Part shown: positions 10,470 to 20,979 of the stretch, in pieces | How the letters are laid out: each line of letters starts with the position of its first letter | How positions within the stretch are numbered: the first letter of the stretch is position 1 | Notes under the pieces: model-generated | The model's input: only the letters and a program-made list of their open reading frames with translations | Databases searched by the model: none | Told to the model about the DNA's origin: nothing | Origin: Cryphonectria parasitica EP155 | Lineage: Eukaryota > Ascomycota > Sordariomycetes > Diaporthales > Cryphonectriaceae | Length of the DNA stretch: 64,000 bases | NCBI RefSeq assembly: GCF_011745365.1 | Contig: NW_024468913.1 | Span: 2,418,001-2,482,000 of the forward strand | Direction: 5' to 3' | Program-made: the position numbers and the translations under genes

Positions 10470-12539
10470 TTCTCACAACAGACGTTTTGTATGATTTCTC
10501 TCACAAAACTCATGGAGAGAAACGGTGCGAGCACCTGCAAGGACTCCATGTGGTTCATTGAAACGGGCTTTGATCAAAGGTTGAGGGGCACTGGCACCGA
10601 TGTTCGACGACACCACTGGAGCAGAAGCGCCCACTTCAGTGGCAACTACTGCATGCTGAGCCTCAACCCCTCAGATGTCAGCCTGTAGAAGAGGCCAATG
10701 CAATGTGGGATGCCTCCTGCTAAACAGCGACGAATCAAATTACAGCTCATGCTGTTGTCCGACAAGTGGCTGAGTGTGCGCTAGCCTAGCCCACCTTTCC
10801 AACTTATTGAGAAAGAGAGGCATTCCTCGAAAGTTGTGCTCGGGATACCCTTTGCTATATACTATGCGTAAACAGAATTATGGTGTTCACTTGAGGTTAT
10901 TACCAGCAGGAAACAGGCGGAAGAAGAGAATAAATAGTGGTGGCCTTCCGGCGCATTGCAAGAGTCAGCTCCCAAAAAGGCTCATAATAACAGGACAGTT
11001 TCGCAATGCAAAAAAGAAATGAATAACAGTAAGGCAAGAAGATGTGATGACTGCTCTGTAGAAGAGGCTGGATAATTTCGTCCAACGAGAGCCATCCATT
11101 TATCCGAAGGATCACAGCGAACTGTTTGGATGCAAAGTCACTCGCCACTATGACAGAAAGCCTAACTGACAGCACAGCCAAGCATACTCAAGACAGATCA
11201 CAGTCAGGCCGTGGCAAGACATTCATAAGATGTTTGGCATGGTCCTTCCTCAACACCAGTGGTGAGCATTGTCCTGGCTAGGAATGTTGGGGTTACATCG
11301 GCGCAAGCAAGCCGCCCGTCACCAAGACTCTGTCTCGTGGCAGCGCAAGCCCCCCCAACCTTGTGCTGCCCAACAAAGAACTACCGGGGTCCATTACGAA
11401 TTAGCATGCTGGGTCGACTCGGGGTTTTCGAGGTGGAGGACCACCAACAAAGGACCATGTATGTTGTCATGGATCGCTCGTCCCCCATCGTCGTCAACGT
11501 CCGATGTCTCAAACAAGGTCGTAGAGGTCAAAGCCTATTGTATCAATCTGCTCCCCTCGTGGGGGCTTTGAGGTGTTTGTCGTTTCGCTTTTCTCAATTT
11601 TGAATCAAACATCGGCTTGTACAGTACAATGACATCACTTGGATCTGATCTGACCCGATTCTTAAAGCAGAACCTCGGGTCAATGTGGCCCCAAAGTCTG
11701 ACAGGCGGATAGGCTGAGTGGCTGGAAAGCCAGCAGCAATGACTTCAGGTGACCTTAAGCCTCACATCCCTCAGGGCAGCTACGCGTTGCAGGACGCCGG
11801 GGGGGGGGGGGGGCTCGGTAGTTTCCAGATAGCGGGTGCGCTAGGTAGTACCCTGTAATTAATCTGCTATGGGGTACAACTCATGGATTCCGAGCCCAAG
11901 TCGATCCCCCAAATATCCGAGGCACGGAGAATACGCCCCGGTCAGCTAGTCATTCTCATTGGGAATCGTAAGATGACATGTGACAGAAGATGAGAGATGG
12001 ACAAGAACACCGACAGAGAGGAAGATACGATATGCTAGTAGACGAGACGCAGAAAGGTACTGAGTAGGCCATTACTTTTAAAGTACTGATGCTACTCATA
12101 AATGTTGTACAACAGCCGCTAAATAATTCATACACCCACTGACAGGAGTTACCCCCAACACCATCAAAAAAAATAGTCTCATCGAAACGGCTGGCAACTA
12201 ACGGGTGGGCTAGCAGGGGTACCCAATTGTTGGGTTCTTGTTTTCTGCACTGGCAGCCCCCTAGGGCTATGGGGCACGCTGGAAGTCATCACCTGGGGAC
12301 CTACGCCAGTGCCTACGTTTGTGCCGTCAAGTGACCCACCGCCCCCGTAGATCATCAGCCATCCTCCCATAAGCCTTGCACTCTTCACCTCGTCTGCATA
12401 CATACGTACATACATCATACATCCCATCCCATCCCAAAAAACCTAATCCCCCTCCAACTCCCCTTCTCTTTCGGGTTGAATCTTTCTTGACCTTCCCGTC
12501 CCCTTTCCCCTCCCTACGACCCCGCCGACAGACTGCACG
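10470..12539. other. 2.1-kb gene-free region
   Basis: No open frame here has a plausible exon structure or family match. It holds a run of 15 G at 11799-11813, AT-rich stretches (about 10980-11050 and 12060-12180), and pyrimidine-rich DNA just before the lipin ATG that is probably its promoter and leader. No terminal repeats or transposase fragment were seen. Confidence 0.5.
11799..11813 (+). repeat. G15 homopolymer
   Basis: Fifteen consecutive G on the + strand in intergenic DNA. Such tracts are unstable and error-prone in sequencing. Confidence 0.9.
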
Positions 12540-15020
12540 ATGCAATACGTGCGCAACATATCAGATTCCGTGTCGACGGCATGGAATTCGATAAATCCAG
12601 CAACCCTGAGCGGCGCAATCGACGTAATAGTCGTAGAGCAGGCAGATGGCACCCTGTCGTGCTCCCCCTTCCATGTTCGCTTCGGCAAGTTCTCGCTCTT
12701 GCGACCATACGAGAAGAAGGTCGAGTTCAGGGTCAATGGCAAGAAGCAGGACTACGCCATGAAGCTGGGCGAAGGGGGCGAGGCCTTCTTCGTTTTCGAG
12801 ACGAGTGACACCATCCCTCAGAACCTCCAGACCTCTCCCTTGGTGTCTCCTGCATCTAGTCCCCCAATGCCGCCTGGGAGGGCCGCTACCACTTCTCTCC
12901 TGCAGGATCCTCCCCTACTCGACCTGGATAACGACGAAAATGGGAAGGAAACACCCCGTTCTTCGAGCCCTGTTCGGCCTCCTCCCTCGGCGCTTTACTC
13001 AAGCTCAGTACCACGAGATGCAGGTATGTGCTTCCCCCGCTCCCGTTTCCGCTCGGAAGATTTTGTCTGTGAGATGAGGCTGATGTCGAGTGCAGGTCTG
13101 ATTACACCAGGGTCAACCGCGACCTCGTTCTCGCACGGGCGACCAAAGTCAGGAGACTTTTCCCATCTCACCCGACCCCATAGCGAGGATATCCTGCACC
13201 ATGCCGCACGCAAGAAGACCAGCGAGTCCGACCTGAAAGAAGGTGTCGAAAGCCTTGACCTTCTGGAGGATAGGTCCATGAGCCCACCGCTTCTGGGCCC
13301 ACAGGAGGCGCTGGAACGTGCCAGGAATCTATCCAGAGGGCTACAGGCCGTCAACATCCCCACACACGTTACCGAGACGGGAGACCTGATGCTCGACATG
13401 ACCGGCTTCAAGCAGAGCGAAGAAGACGCAATCAGGGCCGAGATCCTTGCCAGGAAGGTTCTCTCTGAGGAGCTTGAGGGGAACTACGATATTGGAGCGC
13501 TGTTCGGCATCGACGAGCACGGGAATCTCTGGATCTACAGCAGCGAAGAGGCCAAGGATGCGGCCATGAAGAAGACTATGGAAGCCGGTCTCCGATCCAG
13601 CACATTTGATGCTGACGCAGTGTCCGACCCAGGCTACCATAGCGACGACAGCACAGGGACTACATCTGCACTACCTGTGCATAGGAGAACGGAGTCAGAT
13701 GTCGGTCAGGGCAGTCTACAGACACCGCCTGCCTCGCCAGGATCCGGCGGCAGAGTCAAGGCCGCAGGTGATCCTAATAGGAACTACGCAAAGACTTTGC
13801 GTCTGACCAGCGACCAGCTGAAGGCGATGGACCTGAAGCCGGGTGAGAACTCGCTCAGCTTCACCGTGAACAGGGCAACCTGCTCCGCATTCATGTACCT
13901 GTGGAAACACGATACGCCAGTGGTCATCTCGGACATCGACGGCACCATCACCAAGTCTGATGCGCTCGGTCAGCTATTCAACATGGTCGGCCGGGACTGG
14001 ACACACGCGGGTGTGGCCAAGCTCTACAGCGACATTGTCGCGAACGGATACAACATTATGTACCTCACAAGTCGATCAGTCGGCCAGGCCGACACCACGA
14101 GAGCGTACCTTGCCGGTATCGTCCAGGACGGCTACCGTCTGCCGCGCGGCCCGACGATACTTTCGCCTGACCGGACAATGGCCGCCCTGCGTCGTGAGAT
14201 CTACCTGCGCAAGCCGCACGTATTCAAGATGGCCACGCTGCGGGACATCCGGCAGCTCTACGGGGCGGACCACCATGCCTTTTACGCCGGCTTCGGGAAC
14301 CGGCTGACGGATCAAATTTCTTATCGGACGGTCGACGTGCCCAGGACGCGCATCTTCACTATTAATAGCAACGCCGAGGTCTCCCTGGACCTGCTTTCCC
14401 TCAACAAGCTCAAGCTCAGCTACGTCAGTATGACTGACGTCGTTGACCACTACTTCCCGCCCGTGTCCACCATCGTCAAGGGCGGCGGCGAGGAGTACAC
14501 GGACTTTGCCTACTGGCGTGACAAACCGCTCGAGATGGACGACTTCTCGGCCTCGGACGACGAAGACGGCTTTGCGCTGGAGGAGGACAAGGACAGCCAG
14601 TACGCCGAAGATGAGGACGAGATCGAGGGCGATGGGCTCGGCGACAGTTACATCTCGAGGGGATCGTACGACGACGACGGGTATGCGGAGGGGAGCGTCC
14701 TCAGCGGTGACTACGACGAAGAGCAGGAGCGCATGGCGAGGTCGATGATGGACGGCCTGGCCGACGACGACGCCGATGACGAGGAAGACGAGCCGGAGGA
14801 GGACAACGAGGATGACGATGAAGAGGGGCTGGAGGAGGAGGAGGAGGAGGAGCAAAAGCAGGAGGTAGAAGGAGGAGGAAAGGCGGCCACCCTTGCGCCG
14901 CCTAAAGAGAAACAGCCCTCGAGACCGCTGTCGCCACGGATAGCGGTCAAGGATTATAGTGCTGAGCTGATCACGGGCATGACGGATCTCGCTATCGAGA
15001 AGGAGGTCGAGGAGCAGTGA
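12540..15020 (+). CDS. Lipin-type phosphatidate phosphatase (PAH1/SMP2/Ned1)
   Basis: Mg2+-dependent phosphatidate phosphatase making diacylglycerol for triacylglycerol and phospholipid synthesis, and shaping the nuclear/ER membrane. The N-LIP domain opens the protein (MQYVRNISDSVSTAWNSINP) and the C-terminal LNS2/HAD catalytic domain carries the DxDGT motif (VISDIDGTITK, Asp at residue 441 in the spliced model). A proposed intron at 13024-13095 (GTATGT...GTGCAG, branch-like CTGAT) is exactly 72 nt without a stop. The frame therefore stays open either way: 802 residues spliced, 826 unspliced. The last 150 residues are strongly acidic (Glu/Asp runs), as in yeast Pah1, whose acidic tail helps recruit the Nem1-Spo7 phosphatase. 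The linker is Ser/Pro-rich and probably phosphorylated, by analogy. The next gene converges from the minus strand. Confidence 0.93.
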   Translation: MQYVRNISDSVSTAWNSINPATLSGAIDVIVVEQADGTLSCSPFHVRFGKFSLLRPYEKKVEFRVNGKKQDYAMKLGEGGEAFFVFETSDTIPQNLQTSPLVSPASSPPMPPGRAATTSLLQDPPLLDLDNDENGKETPRSSSPVRPPPSALYSSSVPRDAGMCFPRSRFRSEDFVCEMRLMSSAGLITPGSTATSFSHGRPKSGDFSHLTRPHSEDILHHAARKKTSESDLKEGVESLDLLEDRSMSPPLLGPQEALERARNLSRGLQAVNIPTHVTETGDLMLDMTGFKQSEEDAIRAEILARKVLSEELEGNYDIGALFGIDEHGNLWIYSSEEAKDAAMKKTMEAGLRSSTFDADAVSDPGYHSDDSTGTTSALPVHRRTESDVGQGSLQTPPASPGSGGRVKAAGDPNRNYAKTLRLTSDQLKAMDLKPGENSLSFTVNRATCSAFMYLWKHDTPVVISDIDGTITKSDALGQLFNMVGRDWTHAGVAKLYSDIVANGYNIMYLTSRSVGQADTTRAYLAGIVQDGYRLPRGPTILSPDRTMAALRREIYLRKPHVFKMATLRDIRQLYGADHHAFYAGFGNRLTDQISYRTVDVPRTRIFTINSNAEVSLDLLSLNKLKLSYVSMTDVVDHYFPPVSTIVKGGGEEYTDFAYWRDKPLEMDDFSASDDEDGFALEEDKDSQYAEDEDEIEGDGLGDSYISRGSYDDDGYAEGSVLSGDYDEEQERMARSMMDGLADDDADDEEDEPEEDNEDDDEEGLEEEEEEEQKQEVEGGGKAATLAPPKEKQPSRPLSPRIAVKDYSAELITGMTDLAIEKEVEEQ

Positions 15021-15506
15021 ACATAAAACTTGCGGACGCACACACCCACGCAAGCGGGCTCTCATATACACAGCAAGGCGTTGTGGTCAAGCATCATCAT
15101 CATCGTTATCATCATCATATCACGGGTAGGAGCAAGCGTATCATCTTGTCATCGTTTGGTTGGGTTTTATCATCAGAACTTTGTATAAACTAATTCCATC
15201 GCTTACCACTATGTTTGGGATCGATGTCAAGTAGCTGGGTAGGAATAGACCGGGTGGATTGCTCGCGCAGTGAGGGGAAAAAAGAAGATGAAAAGAACGA
15301 GGTCTCTCTAGCATCGCTTCTCTCTCTCTCTCTCCAGTGTTATTTTGCAATTCGGACTGCCCTTTCTTTGGACCACCATATGCTGACTGGTGGTCTTATG
15401 CCACGTGAACCTCGTCGACCTTAAGTCGTCCCATCACCTCTGGCACAGGATGACCTTGCGACGAAATAGAGGTCGACAACCCCCCCGCCGCGAAAGAGAT
15501 GCTTCG
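15021..15506. other. 3' intergenic region between lipin and the Q-rich ORF
   Basis: About 0.5 kb between converging genes. It holds a CAT/ATC-rich patch at 15095-15120 and a CT dinucleotide run at about 15317-15336. No gene is seen. Confidence 0.6.
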
Positions 15507-16397
15507 CTACGGCGCAGACTGACGGGCTGGTGAGTTGTCCACGGCAGGTGATGGCGGGCTTGGCCGGCGAAACGGATTGCGTCCAGTGGTTTGGACGAAG
15601 CCGGGAGGCTGCTGCTGCTGCTGCTGCTGCTCGGCCAGTGGGCTGTTTTCGAACAAAGGATGTCGAAACATGGTCGCGTAGCGCCCCGGCATGGCCTGTG
15701 GAGGGGCCGGGCTGGCACTGGGCTGAGGGTTGGGCCCGTGATGGGAGGAGGGAGAGGAGGAGGGTCCGGCTCCAGATACAAATGTTTGAGATCCAGTGTT
15801 GAGCGTAGTGTAGGGGTGGAGCTCTGCTCCCTGTGGGTAGTAGTACTGGTGTGGTGGAGAAACGGCGGAAGAAATATTGTTCGGTACTGAGCCGTTCTGC
15901 AGATGCAGTGGACTAATTTGGGACTGTTCATTTGTCTGGATGGCCGCTCGTCGACCATCTAAGACATCGCTGTTTTGCGGTGAGGCGCTTGGTGAGTGGT
16001 GACTGGTGAAAGGCTGACTCTGGCTTGTCTGCAGATGCTGGACGCTGGCTGCCTGATGACTGGTGTGCTGAGATCCATCTCGCGAACGAAAAGCGATGCC
16101 ATTATTCGGATTCGTGGTATTCCCGTGCATAGAACCCTGGTGACGAGTGTTGTTGTAAGATGGTGTATCATGGGCATCAGAGGAGCCGGTATCTGGATTC
16201 CAAGCGGTTCGAGCCAGAGGAGAAATGAATCTCACGTCTGTGAAAGACGTTGTGCCGTTGAGATCCCTCATACCCAAACCTTCTCCAGAGGCGTTTGAGA
16301 ATCGCGCCATTTGCATAGGGTTGAGTCGCATCCCCGGTTCGCCTTGCGACGGCGAGTCCATGACATACGCGCTCTTCCAAGACGTACCGTATGTCAT
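15507..16397 (-). CDS. Uncharacterised Q/S/P-rich ORF, in frame downstream of TAF9
   Basis: An open frame of 296 codons from ATG 16397. The protein is low in hydrophobic residues and rich in Ser, Pro, Gln, His and Asn, with a run of eight Gln near the C-terminus (CAG repeat at 15608-15630). No domain is recognised. It is in exactly the same frame as TAF9, whose TAG (16442-16440) lies 14 sense codons before this ATG, and there is no other stop across the combined stretch. It may be a separate gene with its promoter inside TAF9, the second frame of a dicistronic transcript, or an extension of TAF9 reached by read-through or by a 75-nt in-frame intron. An unspliced low-complexity ORF could also be non-coding; its length argues against chance but does not exclude it. 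Confidence 0.5.
   Translation of the reverse strand: MTYGTSWKSAYVMDSPSQGEPGMRLNPMQMARFSNASGEGLGMRDLNGTTSFTDVRFISPLARTAWNPDTGSSDAHDTPSYNNTRHQGSMHGNTTNPNNGIAFRSRDGSQHTSHQAASVQHLQTSQSQPFTSHHSPSASPQNSDVLDGRRAAIQTNEQSQISPLHLQNGSVPNNISSAVSPPHQYYYPQGAELHPYTTLNTGSQTFVSGAGPSSSPSSHHGPNPQPSASPAPPQAMPGRYATMFRHPLFENSPLAEQQQQQQQPPGFVQTTGRNPFRRPSPPSPAVDNSPARQSAP
15608..15630 (-). repeat. (CAG)n repeat coding for poly-Gln
   Basis: A pure CTG run on the + strand, read as CAG (Gln) on the coding strand of the Q-rich ORF. Confidence 0.9.
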
Positions 16398-16439
16398 ATC
16401 TAACGCAGAGTGATGTCCATTGGTGATGGGGCCAGAGCT

Positions 16440-17357
16440 CTAGTCTGCCCCTCCCATGTCCACATCCTCCTCACCGACCTGCTCGTTATTCTCGGCCCCA
16501 AACACATCCTCCATCGTGCCGCCTTCGACGCCATCACCGCCGACGTCCTCCTCGTTCGGCTGCACCTCCATCGCATCCACCATCTCCTGATCGTCATCAT
16601 CGTCCTCATTATCTTCGCTGTCATCGTCGCCCCGGGCCAGGATGTCTCGAAGGCCCCATCCCATGCCGGTCATGACAAAGCGCTCGCTCGGTAGCCTGAC
16701 ACCCCATTCGTTGGCGGGGACGCGAGGCAGTGCAACCTTGTTCCGCTCGGCTGCGAGATTCGCCAGTGCATCCTTGCTGATGCCGCCGCCTCCAGTGGCT
16801 CCACCGCCGCCATGAAATTGGTACGCAAGCCGTGAGCCGATGGCCAGGCGCACGGCATTGGCGCTGACTGTCGCATCACCGCCAGTGCCAGGCACAGAAG
16901 AAGCCGCGCCCGATGCCGCAGAGGGCTTGGAACCGGCGTGGGTAGTATATGGATCAGCAGCAAGGTACAAGCTGTCGGAGAGAACAGAGGCAGTGTGGCG
17001 GTAGGCGAAGTCGAGAAGGAGGAGAGGCACGCGAGACTCAAAGGCGGTCACACCCTGCGCGTTGAGAAGAAGCTCGATGGTGCGCTGGTCGCGAGGCTTA
17101 GGAGCGGAGCTTGCATTTGTGTTGGAGCCAGCGGCTTGCGCTCCTGCTGCCGTAGGAGCCTGCTGCTGTGTCGATGAAGCTTGTGGTTGTGGTTGAGACT
17201 GGGTGGATTGAGAGGGCACGCCGTTTGTAGCTGGTTGGGTGTTACCATCAGACGCCGGTTGTGTTGGCTGCGACTGGATATTGTTGGGGGTCTGGGATTG
17301 AGACACGCCGGGCGAGGACGGCACGCCGTTCGTCTGCGGTGGTGCCGCGGCAGACAT
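16440..17357 (-). CDS. TFIID/SAGA subunit TAF9
   Basis: A single exon from ATG 17357 gives 305 residues. The frame is open to 17444, but the only initiation codon upstream there is TTG. TAF9 is a histone-fold subunit shared by TFIID and SAGA that pairs with TAF6. The histone fold begins near residue 88 (RDQRTIELLL) and continues through FESRVPLLLLDFAYRHTASVLSD. A Ser/Gly/Ala linker interrupts it before the conserved segment NAVRLAIGSRLAYQF and the fungal block PANEWGVRLPSERFVMTG. The N-terminal 80 residues are Gln/Ser/Pro-rich and the C-terminus is acidic. The ORF downstream continues in the same frame past this gene's TAG. It is divergent from the HIS4-type gene, sharing a 0.9-kb intergenic region. 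Confidence 0.9.
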   Translation of the reverse strand: MSAAAPPQTNGVPSSPGVSQSQTPNNIQSQPTQPASDGNTQPATNGVPSQSTQSQPQPQASSTQQQAPTAAGAQAAGSNTNASSAPKPRDQRTIELLLNAQGVTAFESRVPLLLLDFAYRHTASVLSDSLYLAADPYTTHAGSKPSAASGAASSVPGTGGDATVSANAVRLAIGSRLAYQFHGGGGATGGGGISKDALANLAAERNKVALPRVPANEWGVRLPSERFVMTGMGWGLRDILARGDDDSEDNEDDDDDQEMVDAMEVQPNEEDVGGDGVEGGTMEDVFGAENNEQVGEEDVDMGGAD

Positions 17358-18256
17358 CGTGAAGTTTCGTGACGAGGCGACGTGATTCCGGGGGAGGGGG
17401 AAGTTGAGCTGAGAGAGGGAACTGTAGGCGTCGTGTCCGCTCAAAGGTGTCGTGCTGACGATGATTGTGGCTATTGAGCTGGATCCAGACGTTTATTGCC
17501 AGATTAATTCCTATCGTGGCGCGGAATTTCTGGATGGATTGAGCCTGGTCGTGAAGCTAGGGTGAGCGTTTGGAAGTCGCGCCTGGGAACCGTGAAAGCC
17601 CCAAGCTCACACCCCCGGCCCAGCACGGCGAGCTAGCCATGGAGACGCGAAATGGCGGGAAAAGGCCAAACAATTGCCCGCCACGGGAGCAGAGCCAGCT
17701 GCTGGGCAAGTACGTACCTGCATGCAGAGGCCTAGCAACCTTATTCCAACCCCTGTGAGGTTTAGTAGCCTTGCACCTTGTGGCTAGCCCTTGCAGGCCC
17801 CTGGCAGATCGCTGGGGTTCCACCTGAGAGGGGTTGTGCTGTACTGACTGGAAACTGCGTAGACCAAGATGGCAAGAGGGAAAGGGAAAAAAAGAGAAGG
17901 CCCCACGGTGACGCTGCCACTTCCATACAACCAAAAGCGGCATCAAGGGTACAGCCGCCGATCCAGGAGCCCCAGCACGAGTTACGTACTAGCGAATTGA
18001 ACTTTTTCGATTTCAAGTGCCACTTTCTTGGAGCCATGTATCGAAGTTAAGACTCATCAACACGTTTTACTTGAGTGGTGTGATTTTTGACGGGTCACTT
18101 ACTGACTGATACATATGAGTGACTCTTTTATATTTCTCTCAAGTCACAGAGGAGGAAAGTTTTCCTTTCGCTGATAGACAACCCAGCTTTGATTTCTGCA
18201 TTCCTCTGCCTCCGATATCGTGATTCGAGCATCGAAGTCTACAGAGGACATCAACC
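17358..18256. other. divergent promoter region, TAF9 / HIS4-type gene
   Basis: About 0.9 kb serving as the likely promoter for both divergent genes. No coding feature is seen. A CPC1/Gcn4-type site lies on the HIS4 side. Confidence 0.6.
18116..18125 (+). promoter_or_regulatory. possible CPC1/Gcn4 site upstream of the histidine gene
   Basis: TGAGTGACTC contains the TGACTC core recognised by Gcn4/CPC-1, the cross-pathway control activator of amino-acid synthesis genes, 131 bp before the ATG. A related GACTCAT word lies at 18051-18057. Histidine genes are classic targets of this control. The match is imperfect and such short words also occur by chance. Confidence 0.4.
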
Positions 18257-20979
18257 ATGGAGACAACGCTTCCCGTCCCATTCCTGGTGAGCGTTGCGAT
18301 ACCACCAGGCCTAATTGGCACAGAGGGTCTGAGCCGAGAAGAGGTCAGCTGCCTGGGCGCTGTCTTCTTCCAAGTCACCCAGGAAAACCTCGAGCAGACC
18401 CAACGCTTCCTCGCCCAGCACAACGTCGATTCCCAGTCCTTTTTGGACGTGACTCAGCTCGAGTCCAAGGATGATGTCCTCGCCCTCCTCGACGCCGGTG
18501 CACGAAGGGTCTTCGTGAAGCCTAAGCAGCTCTCTGAATATACAGAGTATGGGTCTAGAGTCGCACCGGTTGTTAGCAACAAGGCGACGGATGCTCTGAG
18601 CTTAGCTACCGAGCATGGTCTGCTCATCACCGACTTTGACCACTCACAGCGTGATGAGGTCAACCTGTTCCTGGCGGAGGCCAAGTCGAGAAAGGTGAAG
18701 AACCTCTTCGTCAGACCCATCCAAGGGGCGACATTGGAGCATTTCGTGGAGGTTGCCGCTCAACTGGGTGCTGTCCCCATCCTCCCCTCGACCGGCCTCA
18801 CTACTGCAAAGGAGACCAACGGGAAGCTGTCCGTCTCCAAGATCCTGTGCTCGACATGGCGTTCAGACAGGCCAGACAGTCTCATCCCGACTGTCGTCTG
18901 TGATGAGAACGGTATCGCCCTCGGGCTCGTCTACAGCAGCGAGGAAAGTGTCGGAGAGGCACTCAGGACGCAGACTGGAGTGTATCAGAGCAGAAAGCGT
19001 GGTCTGTGGTACAAAGGCGCAACCTCAGGAGATACGCAAGAATTGGTCAGGGTATCGCTGGACTGCGACAGTGACGCTCTGAAATTCGTGGTCAGACAGA
19101 CAGGACGATTTTGTCACCTGGATCAATTCGGTTGCTTCGGAGAGCTGAAGGGTATCCCGAAGCTGGAGCAGACTCTCAAGTCGAGAAAGGAATCTGCGCC
19201 GCAAGGATCCTACACGGCGCGTCTTTTTTCTGACGAGAAGCTCTTGCGAGCCAAGATCATGGAGGAGGCAGAGGAGCTATGCGACGCCAAGTCGCCACAA
19301 GATGTCGCTTTTGAAGCAGCAGACCTGATCTACTTTGCCCTCACCAAGGCCGTCGGCGCGGGGGTCAGCCTTGCCGACATAGAGAGGAGTCTTGACGCCA
19401 AGAGCTGGAAGGTCAAGAGGCGCCAGGGAGACGCCAAGGGCAAGTGGGCCGAGAAGGAGGGCATCAAGCCCGTGAACGGCACCACAACCGCGGCCGTGAC
19501 TGCACCAGCGACCTCGGCGCCAGTGCCTGCGTCTGGCAGGATTGCCATGAAGCGCTACGATGTGTCTCAGCTCAACCAGGCGCAGCTGGAGCAGGTGCTG
19601 AACCGGCCTTCACAAAAATCTGCCGACTCGATCATGAAGATTGTTGTGCCCATCATCGACGATGTCAAGAAGAACGGCGACAAAGCCCTCCTGTCCTATA
19701 CCCACAAGTTCGAGAAGGCTACCTCTCTCACCTCGCCCGTTCTCAGAGCCCCATTTCCTCAGTCGCTCATGCAGCTGCCTCAGGAGACCATCAAGGCCAT
19801 CGACATTTCGTTTGAGAACATCAGGAAATTCCACGCCGCCCAGAAGGAAGAGAAGCCTCTTCGTGTGGAGACTATGCCTGGTGTCATCTGCAGCCGCTTC
19901 TCCCGGCCCATCGAACGCGTTGGTCTCTATGTTCCCGGCGGCACCGCCGTTCTTCCCTCCACAGCCCTGATGCTCGGTGTCCCCGCCATGGTGGCTGGCT
20001 GCAAGAAGATCGTACTCGCCTCGCCGCCCCGCTCCGACGGCAGTGTGACACCTGAGATTGTCTATGTCGCGCACAAGGTCGGCGCTGAGAGCATCGTGCT
20101 GGCCGGTGGCGCGCAGGCTGTGGCGGCGATGGCCTATGGTACTGAGAGCGTGACCAAGGTAGACAAGATCCTGGGCCCTGGAAACCAATTTGTGACGGCG
20201 GGCAAGATGTATGTCAGCAACGACACCAATGCCGGGGTCAGCATCGACATGCCGGCGGGCCCGTCTGAGGTCCTGGTCATTGCGGACCGCGAGGCGAACC
20301 CAGCATTCGTCGCATCCGACCTGCTGTCGCAGGCAGAGCACGGCGTCGACAGCCAGGTAATCCTCATCGCCGTCGACCTGGGTGAGAAGGAGCTGCAGGC
20401 CATTGAGGACGAGCTGCACGACCAGGCCATGGCGCTGCCGCGGGTGGAGATTGTGCGCGGCGCGATTGCGCACTCTGTGACGATTCAGGTCAAGACCATC
20501 GAAGAGGCCATGCGTGTGAGCAACGAGTATGCGCCGGAGCACCTGATCCTCCAGCTGCGAGACGCGGAGAAGGTGGCCGAGACGGTCATGAACGCGGGAA
20601 GCGTGTTCATCGGACAGTGGACGCCCGAGAGCGTGGGTGATTACTCTGCTGGTGTAAATCACTCTCTGCGTAAGTTCCAAAGTTCAATAAACCCACAACG
20701 AACCTCTTGCCACCATGATCCATGAAGCAAGAAGGTTTTCACAGAGGTATAGAGGCACACCCAGATGTACTAACGCATTCTGGTACAGCAACATACGGCT
20801 ATGCCAAGCAGTACTCGGGCGTCAACCTGGGGTCTTTTGTCAAGCACATTACCAGCTCGAACCTGACAGCTGAGGGCCTGCGCAACGTCGGCGAGGCCGT
20901 GATGCAGCTCGCCAAGGTGGAAGAGCTGGAGGCTCACAGGCGGGCCGTAGGCATTCGCATGGAGCACATGAAACGGTAG
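18257..20979 (+). CDS. HIS4: Histidine biosynthesis trifunctional protein (HIS4 / his-3 type)
   Basis: One polypeptide for three steps of histidine synthesis: phosphoribosyl-ATP pyrophosphohydrolase, phosphoribosyl-AMP cyclohydrolase and histidinol dehydrogenase. Exons 18257-20669 and 20789-20979 give 867 residues, the usual length for this fungal enzyme. The 119-bp intron has donor GTAAGT, branch TACTAAC and acceptor TACAG; splicing restores the conserved NHSLPTYGYAKQYSG. The cyclohydrolase block (about 215-290) has DCDSDALKF and FCHLDQFGCFG. The pyrophosphohydrolase block (about 296-400) has KIMEEAEEL and EAADLIYF. The dehydrogenase (about 430-867) has ERVGLYVPGGTAVLPST, KILGPGNQFVTAGK, DMPAGPSEVLV and SQAEHG. 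The region before residue 200 is the N-terminal extension common to these enzymes. A CPC1-type site lies upstream. Confidence 0.97.

Noticed and set aside
11259..11603. 114-codon frame in the 2-kb gene-free region
   Set aside because: Composition is unlike the coding genes here, with no domain, no splice continuity and a competing overlapping frame.
14076..15071. Antisense frame of 331 codons opposite the end of lipin
   Set aside because: It is a shadow of the acidic lipin tail (Leu/Val runs from GAG/GAC triplets) and has no domain; the plus-strand lipin is certain.
17358..17444. Longer TAF9 start
   Set aside because: The upstream codon is TTG; ATG 17357 is the first normal start.
19610..20680. 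Antisense frame of 356 codons opposite the histidine gene
   Set aside because: It lies wholly within the conserved histidinol dehydrogenase region on the other strand and shows no family features.
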